Origin: Heracleum sosnowskyi
Lineage: Eukaryota > Streptophyta > Magnoliopsida > Apiales > Apiaceae
Direction: 5' to 3'
Assembly (NCBI GenBank): GCA_030848705.1
Contig: CM061238.1
Span: 50,011,133 to 50,075,132, forward strand
Length of the DNA: 64,000 nt
The notes under the pieces were generated by a model, which was not told the DNA's origin, did no database searches, and worked only from the letters and a program-made list of their open reading frames with translations. The position numbers were made by a program, and so were the translations under genes. The stretch's first letter is position 1, and each line of letters opens with the position of its first letter. Below, piece by piece: positions 20,675-30,332 of this stretch.

Positions 20675-22112
20675 TGTTAAGTGGATTTTATATCCACTTT
20701 TATAGACTTCTTTGTGACTTGGTCGTCGTGAATCTTCAACATTTTAGTCTCATTTGAGCTATTTTGTTCGTTTTGTAGGATTGCATATTCTAATGTGGTC
20801 GGAGGCGAGAACAAGGAGAGAACTTGTCATAACGCGCTAGAAGAGGTCCAAGGAACATATCAAGATAAAATGAGCACAAGCAAGAGCTAGCCAACAGTGA
20901 GAGTAGACAGAAGGAAAACAGAAAATTGGACAGGCCAAGCTGGCAGAGCGCGGGCGCGCGCTACAGGGCGCGGGCGCGGGCTACTTGGCAGGGCGCGGGC
21001 GCGCGCTAGAGGGCGCGGGCGCGGGCTGCCTTGAGTTTCTGTTGGTTTTTGTTTCAGTTCTGGCCGAGCTAAGAAGGGTTTTTCTGGAATTTCACATTGG
21101 TTTAGGGATATATCATGCCTTAGGGTTCTCACTATGAACGAGGAGAGATAGAGGAGAGAAAAGGAGAGAGGAGATCAATACCTAAGTTCAAGAGATCAAA
21201 ATCAAGCTTACGGATTCAATTTGTTCTTCAATTTCCTTTGTAATCTTCTAGCGGTGGATAGTTGGTTGAATTCTATTCGTAATACTTAGTGTTTATTACA
21301 TTGAATCTTGTTTAGTTTATTAAAAATGTTAACTATGGTACCCATGGTGATAATTAGTTCAATTATGAACTAATCTATTATCATGGGGTTGTACCGGATT
21401 CTTATATAATGTTTTCTGGTTGATTTCAATTATTCCTTGCATGTTCTTATATCTGACATCCTTGTATGGTTGTGCATATTCAATTATAGTTGTCTGATCA
21501 ACTTCTGTGATTGTGTGTTAATCTCTATTGCAGCGACCGTACTGAAAATAGAGATTTAGAACTTGCCATGCTAGCGTAGGAATTTGGTGTGTCTGATGAC
21601 ATGGCTTATTTGCGATATCACTCTACCCGTTTGGTATTGACTACGTGATCTTATTGATTACTTGTGTTTCAAAATCATTGTACGTTAAATCCCGCAGACC
21701 TGTTGGGACTGCCTACAATTGATTGACTATTTGACTTCTATCTTAATTGTGGATGTTCATAGGGATGGTATACGTACAAAGACCTTTGGCGTGTATCAGT
21801 TTCGTGTAATCGATCAGGTGTCAGTGTAATTGCATGTTAGGAGGAAAAGGAATTTAATTGGTTAATTGCATATATGATGATGGTAAAAACCCCATGTGTT
21901 TTCTCTATTTGATAAATCGTATTTGTTAATTGCTTAGTTAATTAGTATAGTTATAATTAAAACCAACCCTTGATAATTGTTTGAGAATTGAATAATATTA
22001 ATTCTTGGTGCATAAATCAACGAAACAGCAACAACTAGTCTCTGTGGACGAACTCTGTTTTACAGACTATATTACTTGCGATCGCGTACTCTTGCGTGGA
22101 AAAGTGTGAACA
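20675..22112 (+). repeat. 5' LTR of element C
   Basis: Begins TGTTAAGTGG and ends GTGTGAACA just before the PBS; about 1.44 kb. The start contains an inverted repeat AAGTGGAT...ATCCACTT. A GC-rich minisatellite lies at 20945-21029. The only minus-strand ORF here is an artefact of that repeat. Confidence 0.8.
20945..21029. repeat. GC-rich minisatellite in element C LTR (four 20-bp units)
   Basis: Units at 20945-20964, 20965-20984, 20990-21009 and 21010-21029, of the form AGGGCGCGGGCGCGSGCTAC. Units 1+2 and 3+4 form a duplicated 45-bp block, separated by TTGGC. It is strikingly CpG-rich in an otherwise AT-rich window. Confidence 0.9.
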
Positions 22113-22118
22113 AGTTTT

Positions 22119-22138
22119 TGGCGCCGCTGCCGGGGACT
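22119..22138 (+). other. Primer-binding site of element C
   Basis: TGGCGCCGCTGCCGGGGACT, shortly after the LTR end. This form (complementary to tRNA-Asp in Athila elements) is diagnostic for the Athila lineage. Confidence 0.85.
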
Positions 22139-22254
22139 CGGTTTTTCGTTGTTTTGTTTATGTATTTGTCATCAGGGGTCATAAAATTTCAGTGACTCAG
22201 ACGTTTCTCACCAATTTTCTTGGTGAATTTATCAGGTACTTAATTTGAGAGTGT

Positions 22255-24927
22255 ATGCAAACACGCTCTCAAGCTCGGAAGAAATTGTTTCAGAGAACGG
22301 AAGTAGAAGTTCAGTCATCTGTTGCTAAGGAAGAGACTGAACCACTTGACACTATGGGAGCACCACATGGTGAAGCAGAGGCAATCAAGGCGCTGAAGGA
22401 CTATTCTCAGCCTAGCATCAATGATATTCAGTCGAGTATCACCAAGCCGGCTATCGCAGCCAACAATTTTGAGATCAAGACTGGAATCATTCAGATGCTA
22501 CAGAATTCAGTACAGTTTGGGGGTCTACCTTCTGAGGACCCTAATGCTCATATCAGAAACTTCATAGAAATCTGCGATACATTCAAATTTAATGGGGTTC
22601 CTGATGATGCTATTAAATTGAGATTGTTTTCATTCTCGCTGCGAGACAAAGCTAAGAGCTGGTTACAGTCTATGCCAGCTGGGTCTATTACTACTTGGGA
22701 AGATCTGGCTCAGAAATTTTTGTCCAAATTCTTTCCTATGGCTAAAACTGCGGCTATGAGGAATGCTATTTCTCAATTCACTCAACAGACAGGTGAGTCT
22801 CTCTATGAAGCTTGGGAAAGGTACAAGGAGATGCTAAGGCTATGCCCACATCATGGGATGCCTGACTGGATGGTGATTAATGGATTCTACAATGGTTTGG
22901 GACATTCTCGAATTATGTTGGATGCTGCTTCTGGGGGAGCACTGTATGCTAAAAGCTATGAGGAAGCTTATAATCTAATAGAGATGATGGCAGCCAACGA
23001 GTATCAGAATCCTACTCAGCGTATACCACAGGCAAGAGCAGCAGGCATTCTGGACGTTGATTCTAGCACGGCGTTGGCAGCCCAGCTTCAGGCCCTAACT
23101 ATGAAGGTCGAATCTTTGGCCAAGGCAAGTACACAGCAGGTAGCAATGGTTTGTGAACTATGTGCGGGCGCACATGAGACTCATCAGTGTGCGATATCTA
23201 GCGAATCGGCGCAGTTTGTCAGTAATTTTCAGAGGTCATCTCAGCCAGCTCCTAATTCGTATCATCCCAATAACAGGAATCATCCAAATTTCAGCTGGAA
23301 AGACAACCAGAATTCTAATCAGCAGCCAGCGCAGGGACAGCAACAATACGGTTCTAGGCCGTATAGCAATTCTAATTATCAGCAGCAGTATGCTCCTAGA
23401 GCACCTTATGTCCCTCCTGGATTTCAGCAGCATCAGGGAAATCAGCACCACTTTGTAGAAAGATCTGAGGTGGAAGAGATGAAGTTACAACAAAAGAGTA
23501 TGGCTGCTTCTATGAAGAATTTGGAGATACAGATGGGACAAATAGCTAATGCACTTCTGCAGAGGCCACGGGGCCAGTTGCCAAGCGACACGGAAGCTAA
23601 TCCTGGTAAGAAGGAGCCCAATCACCAGGTTCATGCAGTTACTTTGAGATCTGGTAAGAGCACACGAGAGGAAGAGGTGCTAAATCAGCCTGCTATTGCA
23701 ATTTCGGAAAAACAGCCTGTTCAGGTTGAACCGGTAGAGGAAGCCGAGATGCAGGCTGCTGAGAAAGAGAAGAAGAGCAAGGCTGCAGAGTCTCAGGGAA
23801 TTTACCCTCCACCACCATTCCCTGGGCGTCTTCAAAAACAAAAGTTGGATAAGCAATTCTCCAGATTCTTGGATGTTTTCAAGAAGTTGCACATCAACAT
23901 TCCATTTGCGGAGGCATTAGAGCAAATGCCGAGTTATGCCAAGTTCATGAAGGGCATTCTGTCGAGAAAACTGAACTTGGGAGAGTTAGAGACTGTGGCA
24001 CTAACAGAGGAATGTAGTGCTGTTCTGCAGCAAAAGCTACCACCGAAATTGAAGGATCCAGGTAGTTTCACCATTCCTTGTACTATAGGCGCATTGTCAT
24101 TTTCAAAGTGTTTATGTGATCTGGGGGCTAGCATCAATCTGATGCCGTATTCTGTATATGTTCAACTGGGGCTACCTGAGCCCAAGTCAACTACCATGAC
24201 TTTACAATTGGCTGATCGTTCGGTAACTTATCCGAGGGGGATTGTGGAAGATGTCCTGGTTAAGGTTGATAAACTTATCTTCCCTGCAGATTTTGTCATT
24301 CTTGACTTTGAGGAAGACAAGAAGATCCCTATCATCTTGGGACGACCATTCTTGGCTACAGGTCGGACTCTTATTGATGTTCAGAAAGGAGAGCTCACAA
24401 TGAGGGTGAGTAATCAAAAGATCATCTTTAATGTGTTCAAGGCTATGAAATTTCCGACAGAGAAGGAAGAGTGTTTTAGCTTGAAGATGGTTGATACGGG
24501 TCAGAGAAAGGAGTTCGATCAGCTGTTGAGCAAAAATTCGGACATGCACAAGTTCAAGCATCACATCAGCGATTCCATTGACAATTCTTCCATTCGAGAT
24601 CTTTCGAATGTCAAGCTTGGAAAACTTCCACCACATTTAAAGTATATCCTTTTGAATGATGAGTTGGTGATTTTTAAAGAGTGTGAAGATAATGTGTTGA
24701 GAAGGTGGAACAAGGATGATGAGGTAAAAGAGTGTTCTTATCAATCGACGGAGAAGCATAAACACCTTAGAGGTGTAAAGAAGAAAAAGAAAAAATCGAT
24801 TGATGGAAAAGTCAAGGTGAAGTTTGATTTGGAAAAGATGTGGGAAGAAAGCAAGAAGGTTATCAAACAACGGGTGAATGGTCCTTCTGCTAAGGACAAG
24901 TCAAATGCGATCTTCGAGCCGCCATGA
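22255..24927 (+). CDS. Element C gag-protease protein with novel C-terminal tail
   Basis: 890 codons from ATG. A retrotransposon gag domain spans about 85-240 (IKLRLFSFSLRDKAKSWLQS, WEDLAQKFLSKFFP). A knuckle CELCAGAHETHQC is near 299-311, followed by a Gln/Asn-rich spacer, the conserved LEIQMGQIANAL and VTLRSGK blocks, and a retropepsin-like domain with LCDLGASINLMPYSVY (Asp622) and IILGRPFLAT. After the usual protease-to-RT joint (LPPHLKYILLNDE) the RT is replaced by a Lys-rich tail with a run of six lysines. The frame is intact at 2.67 kb, so this could be a translatable non-autonomous derivative. The Asp-Leu-Gly-Ala active site is normal for Athila. Confidence 0.88.
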   Translation: MQTRSQARKKLFQRTEVEVQSSVAKEETEPLDTMGAPHGEAEAIKALKDYSQPSINDIQSSITKPAIAANNFEIKTGIIQMLQNSVQFGGLPSEDPNAHIRNFIEICDTFKFNGVPDDAIKLRLFSFSLRDKAKSWLQSMPAGSITTWEDLAQKFLSKFFPMAKTAAMRNAISQFTQQTGESLYEAWERYKEMLRLCPHHGMPDWMVINGFYNGLGHSRIMLDAASGGALYAKSYEEAYNLIEMMAANEYQNPTQRIPQARAAGILDVDSSTALAAQLQALTMKVESLAKASTQQVAMVCELCAGAHETHQCAISSESAQFVSNFQRSSQPAPNSYHPNNRNHPNFSWKDNQNSNQQPAQGQQQYGSRPYSNSNYQQQYAPRAPYVPPGFQQHQGNQHHFVERSEVEEMKLQQKSMAASMKNLEIQMGQIANALLQRPRGQLPSDTEANPGKKEPNHQVHAVTLRSGKSTREEEVLNQPAIAISEKQPVQVEPVEEAEMQAAEKEKKSKAAESQGIYPPPPFPGRLQKQKLDKQFSRFLDVFKKLHINIPFAEALEQMPSYAKFMKGILSRKLNLGELETVALTEECSAVLQQKLPPKLKDPGSFTIPCTIGALSFSKCLCDLGASINLMPYSVYVQLGLPEPKSTTMTLQLADRSVTYPRGIVEDVLVKVDKLIFPADFVILDFEEDKKIPIILGRPFLATGRTLIDVQKGELTMRVSNQKIIFNVFKAMKFPTEKEECFSLKMVDTGQRKEFDQLLSKNSDMHKFKHHISDSIDNSSIRDLSNVKLGKLPPHLKYILLNDELVIFKECEDNVLRRWNKDDEVKECSYQSTEKHKHLRGVKKKKKKSIDGKVKVKFDLEKMWEESKKVIKQRVNGPSAKDKSNAIFEPP

Positions 24928-25016
24928 TTTGATTCACATTTGTCCGGCTAAATGACATTAACGACAACGCTTCATGGGAGGCAACCCATGTGTGAAAAAA
25001 AAAAAAAAAAAAAAAA
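24928..25016 (+). other. Post-pol motif and A-run of element C
   Basis: Contains GGGAGGCAACCCA, which flanks the 3' side of pol in Athila elements, followed by about 22 A residues. The usual second ORF and 3' LTR are absent. Confidence 0.55.
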
Positions 25017-26004
25017 TTTCAAGCAGTTTCTAATCCGTAGATTAGCTTCAATGAGTTCTAAGTTATACACAATCAAAACTTTGATAGATTTCAAGCAGAA
25101 TTAATTTCTCTGGTATTTTCTCTCTGGCTCGATCTCTCTCTCAGTTATTGCTTCTGTGTGAAATAACTCGACTGAGGAAGACACTGCCTCTCTCTTAGTA
25201 ATTGTAGGCTTTTATTTGAAAACTATCGAACCTTAATTATTAAAACAATCTTGGCCGTCCAATTCTCATCAACCTGTCCAACAAAACAAACTTTTCACCT
25301 GCTCCCATATTTGAAAACTATCGAATGAATAAATGAATTTACCATTCGATAGTTTTTAAATAAAAACTATCGAAAAGTAAATTCCTTTACTTTAGTTTTC
25401 AAATGGTTTTCTTAAATCCCATTCGATAGTTTTCTAAATAGAAAAACTATCGAATCCTTTTCTTGTCCTTGATCTTTTAGAAAAGCTTCTGAGCTTTAGG
25501 GTGTTTCAGTTTTAGATTGTATCAATTTCTTCTGAGACGATAAAACACCTTGATCTTTTAAGTACCGTCACCTAGTGCAACTGGTCTGGTTCACAGATGA
25601 ATAATCACTTGATCAATTCACCTTTTATGTCTTCAATTCAATGCTTCTGATAAGTCCTTTGTCGTTCTGGTTGCTTCGTTTAAATCACTGGAATCCCGTG
25701 GTACTTAACCCTAAATCATTCACATACTTCTGTCGTCTTGAATGTCTTGTTTCTTTTGATGTCACTGAGGCTTGAACATTTTCATGAACTTCTTTCCGTG
25801 ACCTGTTTACGGACTTCAAGAATACATAACGTATTTTGATTTTTTGAGTTTACCTTTTCTTCTTTGATTCTAGATTCCTGTGCTTCTGTTAATACTATTG
25901 TCTGTCTTGTCCTTTGTTGAGTTGTAGTTATCTCTTTTACATCTTATGTTACATTATGCTTTACAAACCCCCCCCCCCCCTTCTACGATACTTTGGACCT
26001 AACA
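25017..26004 (+). repeat. LTR remnant E (plus-oriented copia LTR)
   Basis: The right end reads C13, TTCTACGATACTTTGGACCTAACA, the reverse complement of element A's LTR start, so this is the 3' end of a related LTR lying in the opposite orientation. No PBS follows, so it is a solo or truncated 3' LTR. Its left end is not defined. The stretch 25219-25454 holds six copies of AAAACTATCGAA, four forward and two inverted. No coding potential. Confidence 0.6.
25219..25454. repeat. Cluster of six AAAACTATCGAA motifs
   Basis: Forward copies end at 25230, 25325, 25374 and 25454. Inverted copies (TTCGATAGTTTT) are at 25345-25356 and 25422-25433. Neighbouring forward/inverted pairs can fold into hairpins. 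Confidence 0.85.
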
Positions 26005-27053
26005 TAAATTCTTCTTGTAAACATTGGAGTCCACTTGAGCATTAGTGTTTTTCTTTGAGAGCACGTCCTTTTTCTTTGAGGCCGCATCTTGTGTGTTCTA
26101 ACGCTAATCATTCCGCACCAGCTTCATATCATATCTTCTTCGGTAGTCACTCATATAACTTCAATCTTGATCTCGACGGCCCGTCGAATTGTCACGCGAA
26201 GGGGCTCGCTCATGTCCATGGGGCCTCGACTTGTAATTCTCTCGAGAATCAAGGAGCGCTCTCATTGGATCACGGGGCCGCTCTCCCATGTTATCCATTG
26301 AGTTGTTACGTGAGGGGGCTCACTCAAGTCCATGGGGCTTCACCTTCATATTATCTTCCTCTAAAAATTATTGGAGTTCATGATGAGCTGTAATTCTTTT
26401 TCCTGAGGGTGCACTTAACGTAGATGACACGTCCTTTCGGATTTAGACGTATGTCTTGATAACTCTTGAGATACTTTCCCAAGTAGGATTTTCCACCTTC
26501 AAAAAAACTCAGTAACAGGAGAAGTTTAGGAATTACCTGGAAGACATGTTCTGGAGGTGTGGACGTGAACAATCGCCGAATTTTTACAGAAGTTATTGGA
26601 AATCTTCTTTCCATCGAGCACCACCCTTAGGGCGCGCCCTAAGGGATCTTAGGGATTTTCCTTCACAATCTTCTTCCTGCAATAATTCAAATAACAGAAA
26701 CACAACAAAGCAAGTTAGGTGTTATCTTGAGAGCACGTCTTGAAGATGATGACGTGCTCCCAGTAATTGCGCCTTCTTTTTAGGATCTTGCTCAGAATCA
26801 TGCCCAAGTATAAATAGAAATCGCCGCCTTCAAGCATACATGGAAACATCCTTCATATCTGAATCGCCTTGACATATTCTTCTCCAGATCTTGTTCGACC
26901 CCCCTGACCAAGAATCATCATCTTGAAATCACCATATTTGGATCTTCCTCCTTGCCGCCAGCATGAAGTAGTGCCCGTGGCCATCCTTAAAATCTTGTCG
27001 GGCCTTCTTCTAAGAACTTCCATCATGATGAGATATCTCTTCCTCCTGAGATT
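26005..27053 (-). other. Non-coding leader-like sequence of a truncated gypsy-type element
   Basis: No convincing gene. It lies on the internal side of the LTR-like block 27054-28335. It has a diverged repeat with the core GTCCATGGGGC (near 26214 and 26328, about 115 bp apart) and a palindromic GGGCGCGCCC near 26630. No primer-binding site is recognisable next to the LTR. Confidence 0.35.
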
Positions 27054-28335
27054 TGTTAACGAAGGAATTTGGTATTAACAAAATTTGAGGTTCATCGCTG
27101 GAATCAAGATCTACGATGGTGGTTCTTCGCTGGAAAGCCGCCGGAGTATGGTGGTTGTGATGAATTGGGGGCTGAGATTGTAAGGGTTTTATTGGTGGTG
27201 GCTCGCTGAGCTCTTCGCTTCCAACCCCCTATAATGTGCCTACGTACCCGTATTTATAGGGGATAAAGCCCTACATAGTTCTTGGGAAGCAAGTAACCTA
27301 TATGGGCTGGTTTCTGATTTCCGAGGCCCACTAGGATACCTGATCCGTCTTTTGGAATTGGTCTTTGACTCACTTTAGGATTACCCAACGATGATGTCTA
27401 GTCACAAAGGCCCAAGGCTCAACTACAGTCTAGGGACTTCACGGATACGGCATCGACCCAACTTAGGAGCCGACACTAACCGCTATCAGCTGTCTCCCTG
27501 ACCAAAGTGGTTGTAGGTATAGCCATGACTTACCCCAAATTCTAGACGCATCCTTGTCCCCCGAATGAGAAGCACCCACCAGATTGTAGGACAAATGATC
27601 TCAAACATTTGGGTACAAAGTGCAGGATTACTCCAAAGTTCCCCAATGAGGACGCGCCCATTGAATGCAGGAACAGAGCTCCCAAAGCACATGCTAAGAT
27701 TTACCCCACATCCCCAATGAGGACGCGCCCATTGAATACAGGAGGAGGCCTTCAGTACACAGGCATACCCCTGGAGGCATTCAACCACGGACATCCCCCT
27801 CCTAGGGCACATCCTAGGAGGTAATTCCTCAATCATCAGGCAAACCCCTGGAGGCCTTCAATCACGAACATCGTCATCAGGCAAACCCCTGGAGGCCTTC
27901 AATAACGGACATTCCTCCCTTAGGAGACATCTTAAGGGAGAAGTCTTCAATATCTTGTCATTATCAAGCCAATGGAGTCGTCCTTCACCACCAAGTAGCT
28001 ACTTCAAACCAAGAGGACGCGCCCTCAGGGGGTGGACGGCCTAAAGGGGTGCACCCTTACCTCTATGTGGGCAAGCCTTAACTCTTCCTTATGCCAATTC
28101 CATGTCAATGTAGCTCTTATTCTCTGTCAAGTCATCACTTCGTACCTTGAGGGCACGTGGACGGCCTCTCAGGGCGCGCTCTTACCCCTACGAGGGTAAA
28201 CTCTAGGCTTCCTTGTATCAGTTCAATCCCTAATTACATCTTAGATATCCCCAATTGCATCTTGGATATCCCCAATTGATTATTTCTTGACCCGAATCTT
28301 TCCTAAAAATCCGATACCGAATTTTGGATATAACA
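27054..28335 (-). repeat. Gypsy-type LTR, minus orientation
   Basis: In sense (minus) reading it begins TGTTATATCCAAAATTCGG and ends TTCGTTAACA, with a TATA box CCTATAAATA near plus-strand 27254-27263. Inside are short repeats: a 32-bp unit with GGACGCGCCC at 27641-27672 and 27712-27743, and a CAGGCAAACCCCTGGAGG unit near 27770, 27838 and 27879. No matching target-site duplication is seen, so it is not a clean solo LTR. Confidence 0.5.
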
Positions 28336-28651
28336 TGTTCCATTACCTCAAATATAATAGTTAAATCTTAGATGCTGAGAGTTTATGAAACAATGTTAAA
28401 ATAATAATTTTATAATCAATTATGTAAACTCCCTTTAAAGGGAAGAATATATTGAAATGACGAGGATTAATGATAATGAGTGATTTATTTGATTAAGAGC
28501 ATAAATAGAAATTCGTGAAAACGCACAATCGGTCAGAGACAGCGTCTTCAAAATACAAATTTTAACAAAGATAAACAAAAGTAAGGAATTTGAAGGGTGT
28601 ATTTTCGAGAGTTCAAATGATACAAATGACATATCATTTTGATTTTTAACT
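28336..28651. other. Intergenic, nothing recognised
   Basis: AT-rich, no convincing ORF, repeat or terminal structure; a short antisense ORF here shows no family features. Confidence 0.4.
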
Positions 28652-29658
28652 TTAGCTAATTCAATTGATACTCATTTCCAATCTTGTCATGTAACTACAA
28701 ATTTTTTCTCTGGTAATTGAACTTCATGCTTACTCCACATGTGATCATTTTGTTAACTTGCCGTCTAACACTAACGTATAAATAGTATGAAATATCTTTG
28801 CATCCCACGTTAGCATGAACTTGATAAAAATAACTATACTGATTTGTACTAATATTACATATTTAGATAAATTAATTATAAAGATGTATTTATAGATTAT
28901 ATGAGTGATAAGTCACAAAAATAAAATATAAATTATTTAAAATATTTATAAGCTTAAATAATTTGTGGTTCAATTTTTCGTGAAAAAGTAAATAAATTAT
29001 GGTTGTATGTGACTCACCTTCCTCTTCATCATAAATATTTTCGTGTAGAGTGATTCATCATCTTCTTTATCTAGTGCATTATCACTATCGTAAAATTTCA
29101 AAGAGTCACTATCATCACTGCCTTTCACTATAAGAATCATGTTCGAAGGCATTCTTTTCGTTTTCTGCAAAACCAACATATCAAACTTAATAAATTTAAA
29201 CTACTTTGAACTATAATATATTTCTCATCCATACTTACATGCCAATATTGTGAGATTTTAAAAGTTATGATTCCTCTTACGATTTTTTGATCGATGATCA
29301 AATTAATACATTGCAACTTCGAAACCCTGAGTCTTAAATTGATCTAAAAGTAAAACTAAAGATAAAAAAAAAATACCTAGATGTGCTTCTCTTCCATTCT
29401 CCATTACTTTATTTTGTTATGTCTCGTCGTTGAGAGAAAAAGAGAAGCCCTAGGTTGAGATGCTTTGTCTTCCCACGTACATACATGAATGTAAGTAGTT
29501 ATTTAAATTATGTATATTTACCTGACTGCCCGTTATTTGTATAAACGACAAATTGATAGAATGACCATAAATGAAGCAAATTATAGTTCAATTACTAGAG
29601 AAAAAATATATGTAGTTAAGTGACAAGATTGAAAATGAGTATCAAATTAAGTGACCAA
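28652..29658. mobile_element. MITE or short non-autonomous DNA transposon with about 90-bp TIRs
   Basis: The left end (28668-28745: GATACTCATTTCCAATCTTG, TGTAACTAC, TTTTTTCTCT, GTAATTGAACT) recurs inverted at about 29570-29647. Similarity fades outward to about 28652 and 29658. The long imperfect TIRs suggest a Mutator-type element. Inside, a 60-codon minus-strand ORF (28997-29179) is acidic and unrecognised. I could not find a convincing target-site duplication. Confidence 0.6.
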
Positions 29659-30332
29659 TTATACTTATATATGAACAAAATCAGACTCAATGAGCCACAA
29701 CAACGGGGCATAACCCACAAGACTATAGTTTTGATATCCTCAATCAATCTCACGAAGGGGGTAATATCATTATTTTTAAAAGCTTTATTACCATTTTGCA
29801 ATCAGAATCGATAAGAACAAGGGATATGGGACAGTTGTCTTTGACTCATAATCATTTAAGAAGTTCCGTTTGAATAATATATGTGATTTTGGCACTACGA
29901 CCACTACTACCATCTACTATAACCAAACCAAAAGCTGGAGAATCTCGATTATAAGCTCTGGCATAAATTCACAATTACAACTAGTTCTCATCATTCTAGT
30001 TTTCTTTAAAATTTGACTGAGTAATCAATGAGAAAAAGAATGTGTGAAGGTAATCAAAGGCCAATACTAACTGTTTTACAAAAAAAAGTCCAATACTAAC
30101 AACACATAAATAAATATAGTTTATAATTGGAAAAATTAAATTGAAGCCTACTTGTGATGGTGAAATCTACATGTTGTGTTGGTCAATGATGGTGGTATCT
30201 ATTTGAATTGTTTTTCCGGTTTCTAGTATCAAGTTCGTCTCTATTGATATATTAGTGATATTCATTTCCCCCATTTCCCAATTCTATTGAACCCTAAAAG
30301 ACCCGGTGATTCCTAAAAACTTGAACGACTAA
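29659..30332. other. Region upstream of the MULE gene, nothing recognised
   Basis: AT-rich, without clear ORFs. It may contain the 5' TIR and promoter of the MULE, but I could not match it to an inverted partner downstream of 34407. Confidence 0.35.

Larger units (their letters stand above)
20675..25016 (+). mobile_element. Element C: Athila-like Ty3/gypsy element lacking RT, RNase H, integrase and 3' LTR
   Basis: It contains a 5' LTR (20675-22112), a TGGCGCCGCTGCCGGGG primer-binding site (22119-22138), a gag-protease ORF (22255-24927), then directly the sequence around GGGAGGCAACCCA (near 24977-24990) that in Athila elements follows the pol gene. RT, RNase H and integrase are missing between protease and this motif. 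An A-rich run (about 24997-25015) ends the recognisable part. No 3' LTR is found before copia LTR sequence E begins. Confidence 0.82.

Noticed and set aside
20887..21132. Arg/Pro/Ala-rich minus-strand ORF
   Set aside because: It is simply the translation of the GC-rich minisatellite in element C's LTR.
25968..25980. C13 tract as a possible assembly artefact or telomere-like sequence
   Set aside because: Related LTR ends in elements A and G have the same kind of tract in the same position, so it is a real feature of these LTRs, although its exact length may be miscalled.
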